NCBI GenBank assembly: GCA_016742175.1
Contig: JACVCH010000005.1
Coordinates: 62,001 to 126,000 of the forward strand
From: Rhizobiaceae bacterium
GTDB lineage: Bacteria > Pseudomonadota > Alphaproteobacteria > Rhizobiales > Rhizobiaceae
Direction of reading: 5' to 3'
Length of the DNA: 64,000 bases
The position numbers and the translations under genes are program-made. Of the stretch, positions 9,577 through 18,268 are shown piece after piece. The notes under the pieces are model-generated. The model saw only the letters and a program-made list of their open reading frames with translations. It did not search any database and had not been told where the DNA came from. Within the stretch, counting starts at the first letter, position 1, and every line of letters begins with the position of its first letter.

Positions 9577-10194
9577 TTACGGCAGGTGCAGGAGAACCGG
9601 CAGATAGCCGGCGCCCTGCGCCCATTCGATCAGTTCGAAACCCGGGATCGCGAGAAAGAAGACGAGGCCGTCTGTCAGCGTCCGATACATCAGGGCTGGC
9701 CGCGCGATCACCGTTTCGGTGTCACGGTAGAGCGAGAATTTCGGCCAGAAGCGCGGAACGGCCAAGAGATAGTCGCGATAGGGCTGACCGAACGTCTCGC
9801 CGAGAAAGCGCTCCTCGCGCGCGATCACGACGTGAAAGGCGGCAATCGTCGCCATCCCGAAGACGAGCGCGACCACGACGCTTCCGGTTTGCGCGCCTGC
9901 CCCGACGGCCGCAAGGGCGGAGAAGACATAGAGCGGATTTCGCGTGATCGAATAGGGACCGGTCGTCACGATCTCGGCCGATTTGCGCCCGCCGATATGG
10001 AGCGTGCACCACAGGCGTCCGAGGATCGCAGCGCCGATCAAACCGATCCCGAATGCCTCGACGAATTCGTGAACTGCCGTGTCCGGCGAGCCGACGAATG
10101 CCAGGCCGACGGCCGCCGCCGCGATGAGAAGCGCGAGAACCAGCCGGCGCAGTCTTTGAAATCGGCCCAATGCGTCGCGCTTGGCCTGGCTCAT
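9577..10194 (-). CDS. Isoprenylcysteine carboxyl methyltransferase-like membrane protein
   Basis: A 205-residue integral membrane protein with 4-5 hydrophobic helices and the ICMT/PEMT family signature: GPYSITRNPLYV followed by the REERFLGETFGQPYRDYL segment, which form the SAM-binding end. Bacterial members methylate small lipid or isoprenoid-like substrates; the substrate here is unknown. It lies between infC and rpmI on the same strand, an unusual site. The infC terminator hairpin lies just upstream, so it probably has its own promoter. Confidence 0.78.
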   Translation of the reverse strand: MSQAKRDALGRFQRLRRLVLALLIAAAAVGLAFVGSPDTAVHEFVEAFGIGLIGAAILGRLWCTLHIGGRKSAEIVTTGPYSITRNPLYVFSALAAVGAGAQTGSVVVALVFGMATIAAFHVVIAREERFLGETFGQPYRDYLLAVPRFWPKFSLYRDTETVIARPALMYRTLTDGLVFFLAIPGFELIEWAQGAGYLPVLLHLP

Positions 10195-10229
10195 GTTGAA
10201 CGCACCAAATACGCGATCTCCAGAAGGAA

Positions 10230-10260
10230 GCCGACACCGGTGACGTGTTGCGGTGTCGGC
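10230..10260 (-). terminator. Terminator hairpin after infC
   Basis: Perfect 10-bp arms (10230-10239 and 10251-10260) around an 11-base loop begin 9 bases past the infC stop on the minus strand. They are followed by TTCCTTC, a weak T-run. Probable terminator, perhaps leaky. Confidence 0.6.
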
Positions 10261-10268
10261 CGTTCGAC

Positions 10269-10805
10269 CTATCGCGGCGCGAGCACCATCATCATCTGGC
10301 GGCCTTCGAGCTTCGGCTCGGCCTCGACCTTGGCGATCTCGGCGACTTCCTCGCGCACACGGTTCAGGAGCTTCATGCCGAGCTCCATATGCGCCATTTC
10401 GCGGCCGCGGAAACGAAGCGTCAGCTTCACCTTGTCGCCTTCGTCGAAGAACCGGCGCACGGCCTTCATCTTCACCTCGTAGTCGTGGGTGTCGATGTTG
10501 GGACGCATCTTGATCTCCTTGATCTCGATGGTCTTCTGCTTCTTGCGCGCTTCTGCAGCCTTCTTCTGGCTGGCATACTTCATCTTGCCGAGATCGGTGA
10601 TCTTGCAGACGGGGGGCGTCTGGTTCGGCGAGATTTCCACGAGATCCATCCCCGCATCCTCGGCGAGGATCAGGGCTTCATTGATCGACACGACGCCACG
10701 GTTCTGGCCTTCGGCATCGATGAGCTGCACCTGCGGTACACGGATATCACGGTTTGAGCGCGGGCCTTCCTTGGTCGGCGCCGCGGCTTTGAACGGTCTG
10801 CGAAT
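10269..10805 (-). CDS. infC: Translation initiation factor IF-3 (AUU start)
   Basis: IF-3 of 178 residues, read from an ATT start codon at 10803-10805. The frame has no ATG near the true N-terminus; an internal GTG at 10730 would remove the conserved beginning. From the ATT the protein starts (M)[15 protein letters not shown] followed by [18 protein letters not shown], the normal alphaproteobacterial IF-3 N-terminus. GAGGAG (10815-10820) lies 9 bases upstream. The C-terminal domain ends [10 protein letters not shown]. An AUU start is the known basis of IF-3 autoregulation in E. coli, because IF-3 discriminates against non-standard start codons on its own message. Confidence 0.93.
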   Translation of the reverse strand: MRRPFKAAAPTKEGPRSNRDIRVPQVQLIDAEGQNRGVVSINEALILAEDAGMDLVEISPNQTPPVCKITDLGKMKYASQKKAAEARKKQKTIEIKEIKMRPNIDTHDYEVKMKAVRRFFDEGDKVKLTLRFRGREMAHMELGMKLLNRVREEVAEIAKVEAEPKLEGRQMMMVLAPR

Positions 10806-11004
10806 GGTCGTAGTCTCCTCAAATCATTGACGTTCGGGGTCAAAATTCGTCTGTCGCGAACGAGCTTGCGCTTCTGTCGCCGCGCCACGGGGCGTGTCAA
10901 TAGCACAGGCGGCGCGAAAAATCACGGGCTTCGCGAAAAAGTGGCGGGGTGGCCGCGCCATGCTATCAGATGGCGCAAAACGGCTGCCGATCAAGGAGAC
11001 GACC

Positions 11005-11781
11005 ATGGACCGCCCAGCGCCCGCCACGATTCACGTCGACGGGATCGACATCGCCTATCGCCGCCGCGCCGGCCATGCGCCGGGCATCGTCTGGCTCGGC
11101 GGCTATCGCTCCGACATGCTCGGCACCAAGGCCGAGGCGCTGGACGCATGGGCGGCCGGGACGGGCCGCGCGAGCCTGCGGCACGATTATTCCGGCCACG
11201 GCGAATCCGGTGGCGCATTCGTCGACGGCACCATCTCGAAATGGCTCGCCGAGAGCTTGGCCGTCTTCCGCAGCCAGACCGAAGGGCCGCAGGTCCTCGT
11301 CGGCTCGTCCATGGGCGCCTGGATCGCGCTTCGCATGGTTCAGGAATTGCAGAAGGCCGGCGAGGGCGAGCGGATCGGCGCGCTCTTGCTGCTCGCGCCC
11401 GCGCCCGATTTCACCGTCGAACTGATGGAGCCGGAGCTCTCTAAGGCGCACCGGCGCGACCTCGAGACCAAGGGCTACATGGAGGAGCACTCCGAATATT
11501 CGCCGGAGCCGAACATCTACACGCGCGCGCTGTTCGAGGACGGGCGCGCCAACCGCGTGATGATCGGCATCATCGACACCCATTGCCCGGTCACAATCAT
11601 CCAGGGCCTTGCCGATCCCGACGTGCCCCACACCCATGCCTTGAAGCTGGTCGAGCACCTCCCGTCCGACGACGTCACGATATCGCTGGTGAAGGACGGC
11701 GACCACCGCCTCTCGCGCCCGCAGGACATCGCGCTGATCCTCAAGGCAGCCGAAGGGCTTTGCGAGCGGATTGCCGCCTGA
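11005..11781 (+). CDS. Alpha/beta hydrolase
   Basis: A 258-residue alpha/beta-hydrolase of the short serine-aminopeptidase/thioesterase-like type. The nucleophile elbow GSSMGAW is intact (about residue 101), the oxyanion loop is GGYRSDMLG, and the C-terminal His is in GDHRLSRP. This family is often called palmitoyl-protein or acyl thioesterase-like; the substrate is unknown. Start choice: AAGGAG (10993-10998) is 6 bases before the ATG at 11005, and upstream in-frame ATGs lack a site. Its TGA overlaps the ATG of the BenE-like transporter gene by one base, so the pair is translationally coupled. Confidence 0.88.
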   Translation: MDRPAPATIHVDGIDIAYRRRAGHAPGIVWLGGYRSDMLGTKAEALDAWAAGTGRASLRHDYSGHGESGGAFVDGTISKWLAESLAVFRSQTEGPQVLVGSSMGAWIALRMVQELQKAGEGERIGALLLLAPAPDFTVELMEPELSKAHRRDLETKGYMEEHSEYSPEPNIYTRALFEDGRANRVMIGIIDTHCPVTIIQGLADPDVPHTHALKLVEHLPSDDVTISLVKDGDHRLSRPQDIALILKAAEGLCERIAA

Positions 11782-12935
11782 TGCGGCTATCGGTCGTCGT
11801 CTCGTCCTTCGTCGCGGCAGTCGTCGGCTTCGGCTCGACCTTGGCGCTCGTCATCGCGGCCGCCGTCGCGGTCGGGGCGACGACACAGCAGACCGCCAGC
11901 ATGGTCACCGCCGTCTGCCTCGCCAAGGCCGCCGAGGCGGCGTTCCTTTCGTGGTGGACGCGCATGCCGGTCATCACGGCATGGACTACGCCGGGCGCCG
12001 CGCTTCTGGGCGCCAGCGCCGGCTTCACGATGGCCGAGGCCGTCGGCGCGTTCATCGGGGCCGCACTTCTCCTGACGCTGACCGGCCTCGTTCGCCCGCT
12101 GACGCGCCTCGTCTCGATGATCCCGTCCTCGGTCGCATCGGGCATGCTCGCCGGAATCGTCGTCGCCTTCGTCATGGGCGCGGCGCGGGCGGTCGGCATG
12201 GACGCCGTCCTCGTCCTGCCGCTCCTCGTCGCCTTCTTCGTCCTGAGGCTCTTCAATCCGGCCCTGTCGGTGCTGGCCGTTCTGGTCGGTGGCGGCGTGC
12301 TGGCCTTGGCGCTCGGCCGCGTCGGCAGCCTGCCGCCCTTCGAGGTCTCGACGCTGGTATGGACCTCGCCCGACTTCTCGCTGACGGCATTCGTCGGCCT
12401 TGCCGTGCCGCTCTACCTCGTCACCATGGCCTCGCAGAACCTTGCAGGCATCGCCGTCCTGCGGGCGGCCGGCTACAGCCCGCCGACCGGGCTGCTGATC
12501 GGAACGACCGGCTTCGTCTCGCTCCTCTCCGCGCCGTTCAATGCGCTGACGACCAACCTCGCCGCCATCTCGGCGGCGATCTGCACCGACCCCGACGCCC
12601 ATCCCGATCCGGCGAAGCGATGGCTCACGGGACCGTTCTATGCGCTCTGGTACGTCGTCTTCGCGATCTTCGGCGCCTCGCTCGTCGCGCTCTTCGACGT
12701 CCTGCCGCAAAGCCTCGTCCTGCTCGTCGCCGGCATCGGCCTTCTGGCGCCGCTGACCAACGCGCTCGGCCTCGCGATGGCCGACCCGGCCGAGCGGGTC
12801 CCTGCCATCGTCGCCTTTTCGGTCACGGCCTCGGGCCTGACCATCGGTGGGGTCGGGGCGGCCTTCTGGGGACTGCTGGCCGGGCTGTTCGTGCTCGTCC
12901 TCGACCGTCTGGCGGCGCGCTGGAAGCGGAGTTGA
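11781..12935 (+). CDS. BenE-family benzoate/H+ symporter-like permease
   Basis: A 384-residue inner-membrane protein with about 11-12 hydrophobic segments and the BenE pattern, including the VVGFGSTLALV opening, the WTTPGAALL segment and the late N-A-LTTNLAA segment. BenE proteins are predicted proton symporters for benzoate or related aromatic acids, but most homologues have untested substrates. No benzoate-degradation genes are nearby. The start overlaps the stop of the upstream hydrolase gene (TGATG), which suggests the two act together, perhaps import plus hydrolysis or efflux. Confidence 0.82.
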   Translation: MRLSVVVSSFVAAVVGFGSTLALVIAAAVAVGATTQQTASMVTAVCLAKAAEAAFLSWWTRMPVITAWTTPGAALLGASAGFTMAEAVGAFIGAALLLTLTGLVRPLTRLVSMIPSSVASGMLAGIVVAFVMGAARAVGMDAVLVLPLLVAFFVLRLFNPALSVLAVLVGGGVLALALGRVGSLPPFEVSTLVWTSPDFSLTAFVGLAVPLYLVTMASQNLAGIAVLRAAGYSPPTGLLIGTTGFVSLLSAPFNALTTNLAAISAAICTDPDAHPDPAKRWLTGPFYALWYVVFAIFGASLVALFDVLPQSLVLLVAGIGLLAPLTNALGLAMADPAERVPAIVAFSVTASGLTIGGVGAAFWGLLAGLFVLVLDRLAARWKRS

Positions 12936-13036
12936 CCGGGCGATGTCCGATTTTTCTTGAAGTCGGTTTCGCCCGTTCCCATCTCGAAATGAAGCAGCCG
13001 GATGGGCTGCGAGCCACCGAAAAGGAACGGGTGACG

Positions 13037-13465
13037 ATGACGAAAGCACTGATCCGTCCTGCATGGACGCCTGCCACCATCGCCTTGATGGTCATCGGCT
13101 TCATGGTGTTCTGGCCGCTCGGCCTCGCCATGCTCGCCTACATCATCTGGGGCGACCGCCTCGACGCCTTCAAGGGCGACATCAATCGCGCGACGGACGG
13201 CTTCTTCTCTTCCTGTCGCAAGGCGTCGTATCGCACGGGCGCGCCGCGCACCGGCAATGTCGCCTTCGACGACTGGCGCGAAAAGGAACTCGACCGTCTC
13301 AACGAGGAGCGCCGCAAGCTCGACGAGATGCGCAGCGAGTTCGACGAATACGCCCGCGAGCTTCGCCGCGCCAAGGACCAGGAAGAGTTCGACCGCTTCA
13401 TGGCCAATCGCTCGCGCAACACGCCGGACAAGCCGCAGGACGGCGAGATCCTCAACCCGGCCTGA
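13037..13465 (+). CDS. DUF2852 membrane-anchored coiled-coil protein
   Basis: A 142-residue protein of the DUF2852 family found in Alphaproteobacteria. One N-terminal transmembrane helix (about residues 13-36, IALMVIGFMVFWPLGLAML) is followed by a linker. A charged coiled coil rich in Glu/Arg/Lys (about 75-130) completes it. Function is unknown. AAAGGAA lies about 10 bases before the ATG at 13037. A strong terminator follows, so it is probably monocistronic. Confidence 0.85.
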   Translation: MTKALIRPAWTPATIALMVIGFMVFWPLGLAMLAYIIWGDRLDAFKGDINRATDGFFSSCRKASYRTGAPRTGNVAFDDWREKELDRLNEERRKLDEMRSEFDEYARELRRAKDQEEFDRFMANRSRNTPDKPQDGEILNPA

Positions 13466-13492
13466 TTGGCCGCGATTGGGATGAATACGAAG

Positions 13493-13519
13493 CGGCGCCG
13501 CGCAAGCGGCGCCGTTTTT
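13493..13519 (+). terminator. Rho-independent terminator of the DUF2852 gene
   Basis: Eight-base GC arms 13493-13500 and 13507-13514 around loop CGCAAG are followed immediately by TTTTT (13515-13519), 27 bases past the stop. Confidence 0.88.
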
Positions 13520-13559
13520 CATTGACCTTCCGCAACGTCGAATCACTTAAGCTGGCATC

Positions 13560-14312
13560 ATGGTTCTCGGCCTCTTCAAATCACGTCCGCGCATCCCCGC
13601 CGCCCAGATCGAGCGCATGCACGACGTCGCCGCGCGCACGCTGCCGCTTCGGATCGTCGAGAACGCGCGCGCCAAGCGGCTGACGCTGCGCATCGAGGCC
13701 GGCGGCAAGGGCCTGCGCATCACCGTGCCGCCGGGCATCGACCCCCGCGAAGTCGACCGCTTCCTCGACCGCCATCAGGGCTGGCTGGAGAGCCGGCTGG
13801 CGAAGCTGCCGGACGACGCCGCCCTGCGTCCGGGCGCGAAGCTGCCCTTGCGCGGCGTGCCGCACCGGATCGTGCACGAGGCGGGACGCGGCACGGTGAC
13901 GGCAGGCGAAATCGAAGGCGAGCCGGCTCTCATCGTCCATGGCGACCGCGCGCATCTGCAACGCCGCCTTGCCGACTTCCTGAAGCGCGAGGCCAAGCGC
14001 GACATCGAGATCCTCGTCGCCAAGCACACCGCCGCCGTCGGCCGCCGGGCCAAGGCGGTGCGCTATCGCGACACGACGAGCCGCTGGGGCTCCTGCACCT
14101 CCGACGGCACGCTCTCTTTCTCCTGGCGCATCATGATGGCGCCGAAGACGGTGATCGACTACCTCGTCGCGCACGAAGTGGCGCATCTGAAGGAGATGAA
14201 CCACGGCCCGAAATTCTGGGCGCTCTGCCGCCAGCTCTGCCCGCGCACCGACGAGGCCCGCGCCTGGCTGAAGAAGAACGGCGGCGCGCTGCAGGCGATC
14301 CGGTTCGAATAG
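13560..14312 (+). CDS. YgjP-like (DUF45) zinc metallopeptidase
   Basis: A 250-residue member of the M48-related YgjP/WLM-like family. The zinc site HEVAHLKEMNH, with its catalytic Glu, is near residues 203-213, and the upstream RDTTSRWGSC block is the family hallmark. No signal peptide is present, so it is cytoplasmic. Substrates are unknown; relatives are tied to DNA-protein crosslink repair and protein quality control, but that is not shown for this branch. The gene stands alone before the trp genes. Confidence 0.88.
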   Translation: MVLGLFKSRPRIPAAQIERMHDVAARTLPLRIVENARAKRLTLRIEAGGKGLRITVPPGIDPREVDRFLDRHQGWLESRLAKLPDDAALRPGAKLPLRGVPHRIVHEAGRGTVTAGEIEGEPALIVHGDRAHLQRRLADFLKREAKRDIEILVAKHTAAVGRRAKAVRYRDTTSRWGSCTSDGTLSFSWRIMMAPKTVIDYLVAHEVAHLKEMNHGPKFWALCRQLCPRTDEARAWLKKNGGALQAIRFE

Positions 14313-14361
14313 GTCTGGCAGCCAGCCCTGTTTCACCTGTCAGGAAGGGCGAGGCATGGAC

Positions 14362-14382
14362 CCCCTGTGACGAGCACAGGGG
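14362..14382. repeat. Isolated 8-bp hairpin in the trpF upstream region
   Basis: CCCCTGTG (14362-14369), loop ACGAG, and CACAGGGG (14375-14382) form a perfect stem without a T-run. It lies in the 237-base gene-free stretch between the metallopeptidase and trpF. It resembles the small palindromic intergenic elements scattered in Hyphomicrobiales genomes, but only one copy is visible here. Confidence 0.4.
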
Positions 14383-14549
14383 TGACGGTGGCGAGGTTGA
14401 CGCCGGACTTGCAACGCACGACACGACACATGCTTCGCCACCAGATTTGCCATCACCATACCGCTACGGCTCATCCGCGTCTGCGGCGCAGAACCATGGC
14501 GCGGTCCTACTCCTCGACTTCGCCGTGATTCCATGGCACTTGCGCGACC

Positions 14550-15227
14550 ATGACCCTCGACATCAAGATCTGCGGCTTGAAGACGGATGCGGCCGTCGAC
14601 GCGGCGCTGGCCGGCGGCGCGTCGCATGTCGGCTTCATCTTCTTCGAAAAGAGCCCGCGTCACGTGAGCCTCGACGAGGCCGCGCGCCTCGCGGGCCGCG
14701 CCAGCGGCCAGGCGAAGTCAGTCGCCGTCACGGTCGATGCCGACGATGCCATGCTCGACGCGATCGTTTCTGCCATTTCGCCCGACATGCTGCAGCTTCA
14801 CGGACGTGAGACGCCGGCGCGCGTTGCCGAGGTCAAAGCGCGCTACGGCCTGCAGGTGATAAAGGCCTTTTCGGTCAAAGATGCCGCTGATCTCGACGCG
14901 GTCGCGCCCTATCGCGGCATCGCCGACGGCTTCCTCTTCGATGCCAAGCCACCCAAGGGCTCCGACCTTCCCGGCGGCAATGGCGTCTCGTTCGACTGGT
15001 GGCTTCTCGCCGCCCTTGACCCCGGCCTCGATTACATGCTTTCCGGGGGCCTCAACGCTGGCAACATCGCCGATGCGCTGCGGCAGGCGAACCCGCCCGG
15101 CATCGACATATCGTCCGGTGTCGAAAGCGCTCCGGGCGTCAAGGACCCGGCGCTGATCGCGAAATTCTTCGAGGCGGTCGAGGCCGCCCGCGCCGGCCTG
15201 CCGGCTTCAAGGGAGTTGACGACATGA
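14550..15227 (+). CDS. trpF: Phosphoribosylanthranilate isomerase
   Basis: A 225-residue TIM barrel for the third step of tryptophan synthesis, PRA to CdRP. The catalytic Cys is in KICGLK (residues 6-11), and the general-acid Asp is expected in VTVDADD. The phosphate-binding segments LSGGLNAGN and DISSGVE are intact. Its TGA overlaps the trpB ATG by 4 bases, so translation is coupled. As usual in rhizobia, trpFBA is separate from trpE and trpDC. Confidence 0.97.
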   Translation: MTLDIKICGLKTDAAVDAALAGGASHVGFIFFEKSPRHVSLDEAARLAGRASGQAKSVAVTVDADDAMLDAIVSAISPDMLQLHGRETPARVAEVKARYGLQVIKAFSVKDAADLDAVAPYRGIADGFLFDAKPPKGSDLPGGNGVSFDWWLLAALDPGLDYMLSGGLNAGNIADALRQANPPGIDISSGVESAPGVKDPALIAKFFEAVEAARAGLPASRELTT

Positions 15228-16444
15228 ACAGTCCCGTTGCGCCCAATTCCTTCCGCACCGGACCCGACACGGAAGGCATGTTTGGCATCTTCGGCGGCCG
15301 CTTCGTCGCCGAGACGCTGATGCCGCTGATCCTCGATCTGGAAGAGCACTGGAAGGTCGCGCGCACCGATCCGGCCTTCAAGGCCGAGCTCGATCATCTC
15401 AACACGCACTACACCGGTCGGCCCTCGCCGCTCTATTTCGCAGAGCGACTGACGGAGCATCTCGGCGGCGCCAAGATCTACTTCAAGCGCGACGAGCTGA
15501 ACCATACCGGCTCGCACAAGATCAACAATTGCCTCGGCCAGATTCTGCTGGCACGCCGCATGGGCAAGACGCGCATCATCGCCGAAACCGGCGCCGGCCA
15601 GCACGGCGTCGCGACGGCCACCGTCTGCGCCCGGTTCGGCCTGCCCTGCGTCGTCTATATGGGCGCGACCGATGTCGAGCGTCAGGCGCCCAACGTCTTC
15701 CGCATGAAGCTTCTCGGTGCCGAAGTAATCCCGGTCTCGTCCGGCCACGGCACGCTCAAGGACGCGATGAACGAGGCGTTGCGCGACTGGGTCACCAATG
15801 TCGAGGACACCTATTACCTGATCGGAACCGCCGCTGGCCCGCATCCCTATCCCGAGCTCGTGCGTGAATTCCAGTCCGTCATCGGCAAGGAACTGCGCGA
15901 TCAGATGATGGCGGCGGAAGGCCGTCTGCCGGACCTGCTGGTCGCAGCCGTCGGCGGCGGCTCCAACGCCATCGGCCTGTTCCACCCGTTCCTCGACGAC
16001 GCCTCGGTCAAGATCGTCGGCGTCGAGGCGGGCGGCAAGGGGCTCGACGGCGAGGAGCATTGCGCCTCGCTGACCGCCGGCGCGCCCGGCGTGCTGCACG
16101 GCAACCGCACCTATCTGCTGCAGAACGAGGACGGCCAGATCAAGGACGGCCACTCGATCTCGGCCGGCCTCGACTATCCGGGCATCGGGCCGGAGCATTC
16201 CTGGCTGAAGGAAACCAACCGCGTCGAATACGTCCCGATCATGGACGACGAGGCGCTCGAGGCGTTCCAGCTCCTGACCCGGCTCGAAGGCATCATCCCC
16301 GCCCTCGAACCGGCCCACGCACTCGCCGAAGTCGTCAAGCGCGCACCCAAGATGGGGCAGGACCAGATCATCGTGATGAATCTCTGCGGCCGCGGCGACA
16401 AGGACATCTTCACCGTCGGCAAGATCCTGGGCATGGGGCTCTAA
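15224..16444 (+). CDS. trpB: Tryptophan synthase beta chain
   Basis: A 406-residue PLP enzyme that condenses indole and serine. The PLP lysine is in [10 protein letters not shown] (about residue 98), the GAGQHG substrate loop follows, and the phosphate site GGGSNAIG is intact. It forms the alpha2-beta2 complex with TrpA, encoded 4 bases downstream. Length and motifs are normal. Confidence 0.98.
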   Translation: MNSPVAPNSFRTGPDTEGMFGIFGGRFVAETLMPLILDLEEHWKVARTDPAFKAELDHLNTHYTGRPSPLYFAERLTEHLGGAKIYFKRDELNHTGSHKINNCLGQILLARRMGKTRIIAETGAGQHGVATATVCARFGLPCVVYMGATDVERQAPNVFRMKLLGAEVIPVSSGHGTLKDAMNEALRDWVTNVEDTYYLIGTAAGPHPYPELVREFQSVIGKELRDQMMAAEGRLPDLLVAAVGGGSNAIGLFHPFLDDASVKIVGVEAGGKGLDGEEHCASLTAGAPGVLHGNRTYLLQNEDGQIKDGHSISAGLDYPGIGPEHSWLKETNRVEYVPIMDDEALEAFQLLTRLEGIIPALEPAHALAEVVKRAPKMGQDQIIVMNLCGRGDKDIFTVGKILGMGL

Positions 16445-16448
16445 TCAT

Positions 16449-17288
16449 ATGACCACTCGCATCGACCGCCGCATGGCCGACCTGAAGGCCGAAGGCCGGC
16501 CCGCCCTCGTCACCTATTTCATGGGCGGCGATCCGGATTACGACACCTCGCTGTCGATCATGAAGGCGCTGCCGAAGGCAGGTTCCGACATCATCGAACT
16601 CGGCATGCCGTTTTCAGACCCGATGGCCGATGGTCCCGCGATCCAGGCGGCTGGCCTGCGGGCGCTCAAGGCCGGCCAGACTCTGAAGAAGACGCTGCAG
16701 ATGGCGTCGGACTTCCGCAAGGACGACGACGCCACCCCGATCGTCCTGATGGGCTACTACAACCCCATCTATATCTATGGCGTCGAGAAATTCCTTGCCG
16801 ATGCCAAGGCGTCCGGCATCGACGGGCTGATCGTCGTCGACCTGCCGCCGGAAATGGACGGCGAATTGTGCATCCCGGCGCTGAAGGCCGGCATCAACTT
16901 CATTCGCCTGGCAACCCCCACCACCGACGACAAGCGCCTGCCCAAGGTGCTCGAGAACACGTCGGGCTTCGTCTACTACGTCTCGATGCTGGGCATCACC
17001 GGCTCGGCCCTTCCGGATACGTCGAAGGTCGCGGGCGCGGTGGCACGCATCAAGGGCCACACGGACCTGCCGATCTGCGTCGGCTTCGGCGTCAAGACGG
17101 CCGAGCAGGCGCGCGCGATCGGCGCTTCGGCGGATGGCGTCGTGGTCGGCACGGCGATCGTCAACGCGGTCGCCAACGTGCTCGGCCCGAAAGGCGAGAA
17201 GACCGCCGATCCGGCCGAGGCCGTCGCGACCCTCGTGTCCGGCCTCGCGCAGGGCGTCCGTTCCGCGCGCCTTGCACAGGCCGTCTGA
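16449..17288 (+). CDS. trpA: Tryptophan synthase alpha chain
   Basis: A 279-residue TIM barrel that cleaves indole-3-glycerol phosphate and channels indole to TrpB. The catalytic Glu lies in [10 protein letters not shown] and the Asp in the ADGP segment just after it (about residues 50-62). The phosphate-binding GFGVKT loop is present. It lies 4 bases after trpB and 35 bases before accD, so it is probably in the same operon. Confidence 0.98.
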   Translation: MTTRIDRRMADLKAEGRPALVTYFMGGDPDYDTSLSIMKALPKAGSDIIELGMPFSDPMADGPAIQAAGLRALKAGQTLKKTLQMASDFRKDDDATPIVLMGYYNPIYIYGVEKFLADAKASGIDGLIVVDLPPEMDGELCIPALKAGINFIRLATPTTDDKRLPKVLENTSGFVYYVSMLGITGSALPDTSKVAGAVARIKGHTDLPICVGFGVKTAEQARAIGASADGVVVGTAIVNAVANVLGPKGEKTADPAEAVATLVSGLAQGVRSARLAQAV

Positions 17289-17323
17289 CACCCCATTTTC
17301 CAGATAGAACGGAAGGCTCCGCG

Positions 17324-18247
17324 ATGAACTGGATCAACAATTACGTCCGCCCCAAGATCAATTCGATGCTCGGCCGGCGCGACATGCCCGAAAACCTCTG
17401 GATCAAGGATCCGGAGAGCGGCGAGATGGTGTTCCACAAGGATCTGGAGAGCAACCAGTACGTGATCCCGTCTAGCGGGCATCACATGAAGATCTCGGCG
17501 AAGGAGCGCCTGCGCTATTTCTTCGACGACGGCCATTACGAGACGATCGAGAACCCGAAGGTCGCCATCGACCCGCTGAAGTTCCGCGACGAGAAGCGCT
17601 ACACCGACCGCCTGCGCGACGCCAAGGCGAAGACCGGCATGGAAGACGCCATCGTCAACGCCACCGGCACCATCGACGGCTTGCCGATCGTTGCCACCGT
17701 GCAGGATTTCGCCTTCATGGGCGGCTCGCTCGGCATGGCCGCAGGCGACGCGATCATTCGCGGCTTCGAGACCGCAGTCGAGCAGCAGCGCCCGCTGGTG
17801 CTCTTCGCCGCTTCCGGCGGTGCGCGGATGCAGGAAGGCATCCTGTCCCTGATGCAGCTTGCCCGCACCACCGTTGCGGTCGACCGGCTCAAGGAAGCCG
17901 GCCTGCCCTATATCGTCGTCCTCACCAATCCGACGACCGGCGGCGTGACTGCCTCCTACGCGATGCTGGGCGACGTCCATATCGCCGAGCCCGGCGCGCT
18001 GATCGGCTTCGCCGGTCCACGCGTCATCGAGCAGACGATCCGCGAGAAGCTGCCGGAAGGCTTCCAGCGCGCCGAATATTTGATGGATCACGGCATGGTC
18101 GACATGGTTGTCTCGCGGCTGGAACTGAAGGCGACCATTTCAGGGCTCCTGAAGATTCTGACGCATGCGCCCGCAGCCGACATGCCTGCCCTGGCCGACA
18201 TGTCACTGCCTGCGGCCGAGTCCGCCGACAACCGCGCTCCCGCCTGA
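17324..18247 (+). CDS. accD: Acetyl-CoA carboxylase carboxyltransferase beta subunit
   Basis: A 307-residue AccD, which with AccA transfers carboxyl from biotin to acetyl-CoA. The carboxyltransferase core is standard ([34 protein letters not shown]). The N-terminal zinc ribbon of E. coli AccD uses four cysteines; here the matching region ([13 protein letters not shown] and [10 protein letters not shown]) has none, so zinc binding is lost. I recall the same cysteine-free form from other rhizobial AccD proteins. GGAAGG lies 7 bases before the ATG. The trpA-accD-folC order is typical of the group. Confidence 0.97.
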   Translation: MNWINNYVRPKINSMLGRRDMPENLWIKDPESGEMVFHKDLESNQYVIPSSGHHMKISAKERLRYFFDDGHYETIENPKVAIDPLKFRDEKRYTDRLRDAKAKTGMEDAIVNATGTIDGLPIVATVQDFAFMGGSLGMAAGDAIIRGFETAVEQQRPLVLFAASGGARMQEGILSLMQLARTTVAVDRLKEAGLPYIVVLTNPTTGGVTASYAMLGDVHIAEPGALIGFAGPRVIEQTIREKLPEGFQRAEYLMDHGMVDMVVSRLELKATISGLLKILTHAPAADMPALADMSLPAAESADNRAPA

Positions 18248-18268
18248 TCCTCCGGTCCGGATACCGCC

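Noticed and set aside
14313-14549. trp attenuator or leader peptide before trpF
   Set aside because: No short frame with tandem Trp codons and no terminator-type hairpin with T-run was found; only one plain 8-bp stem.
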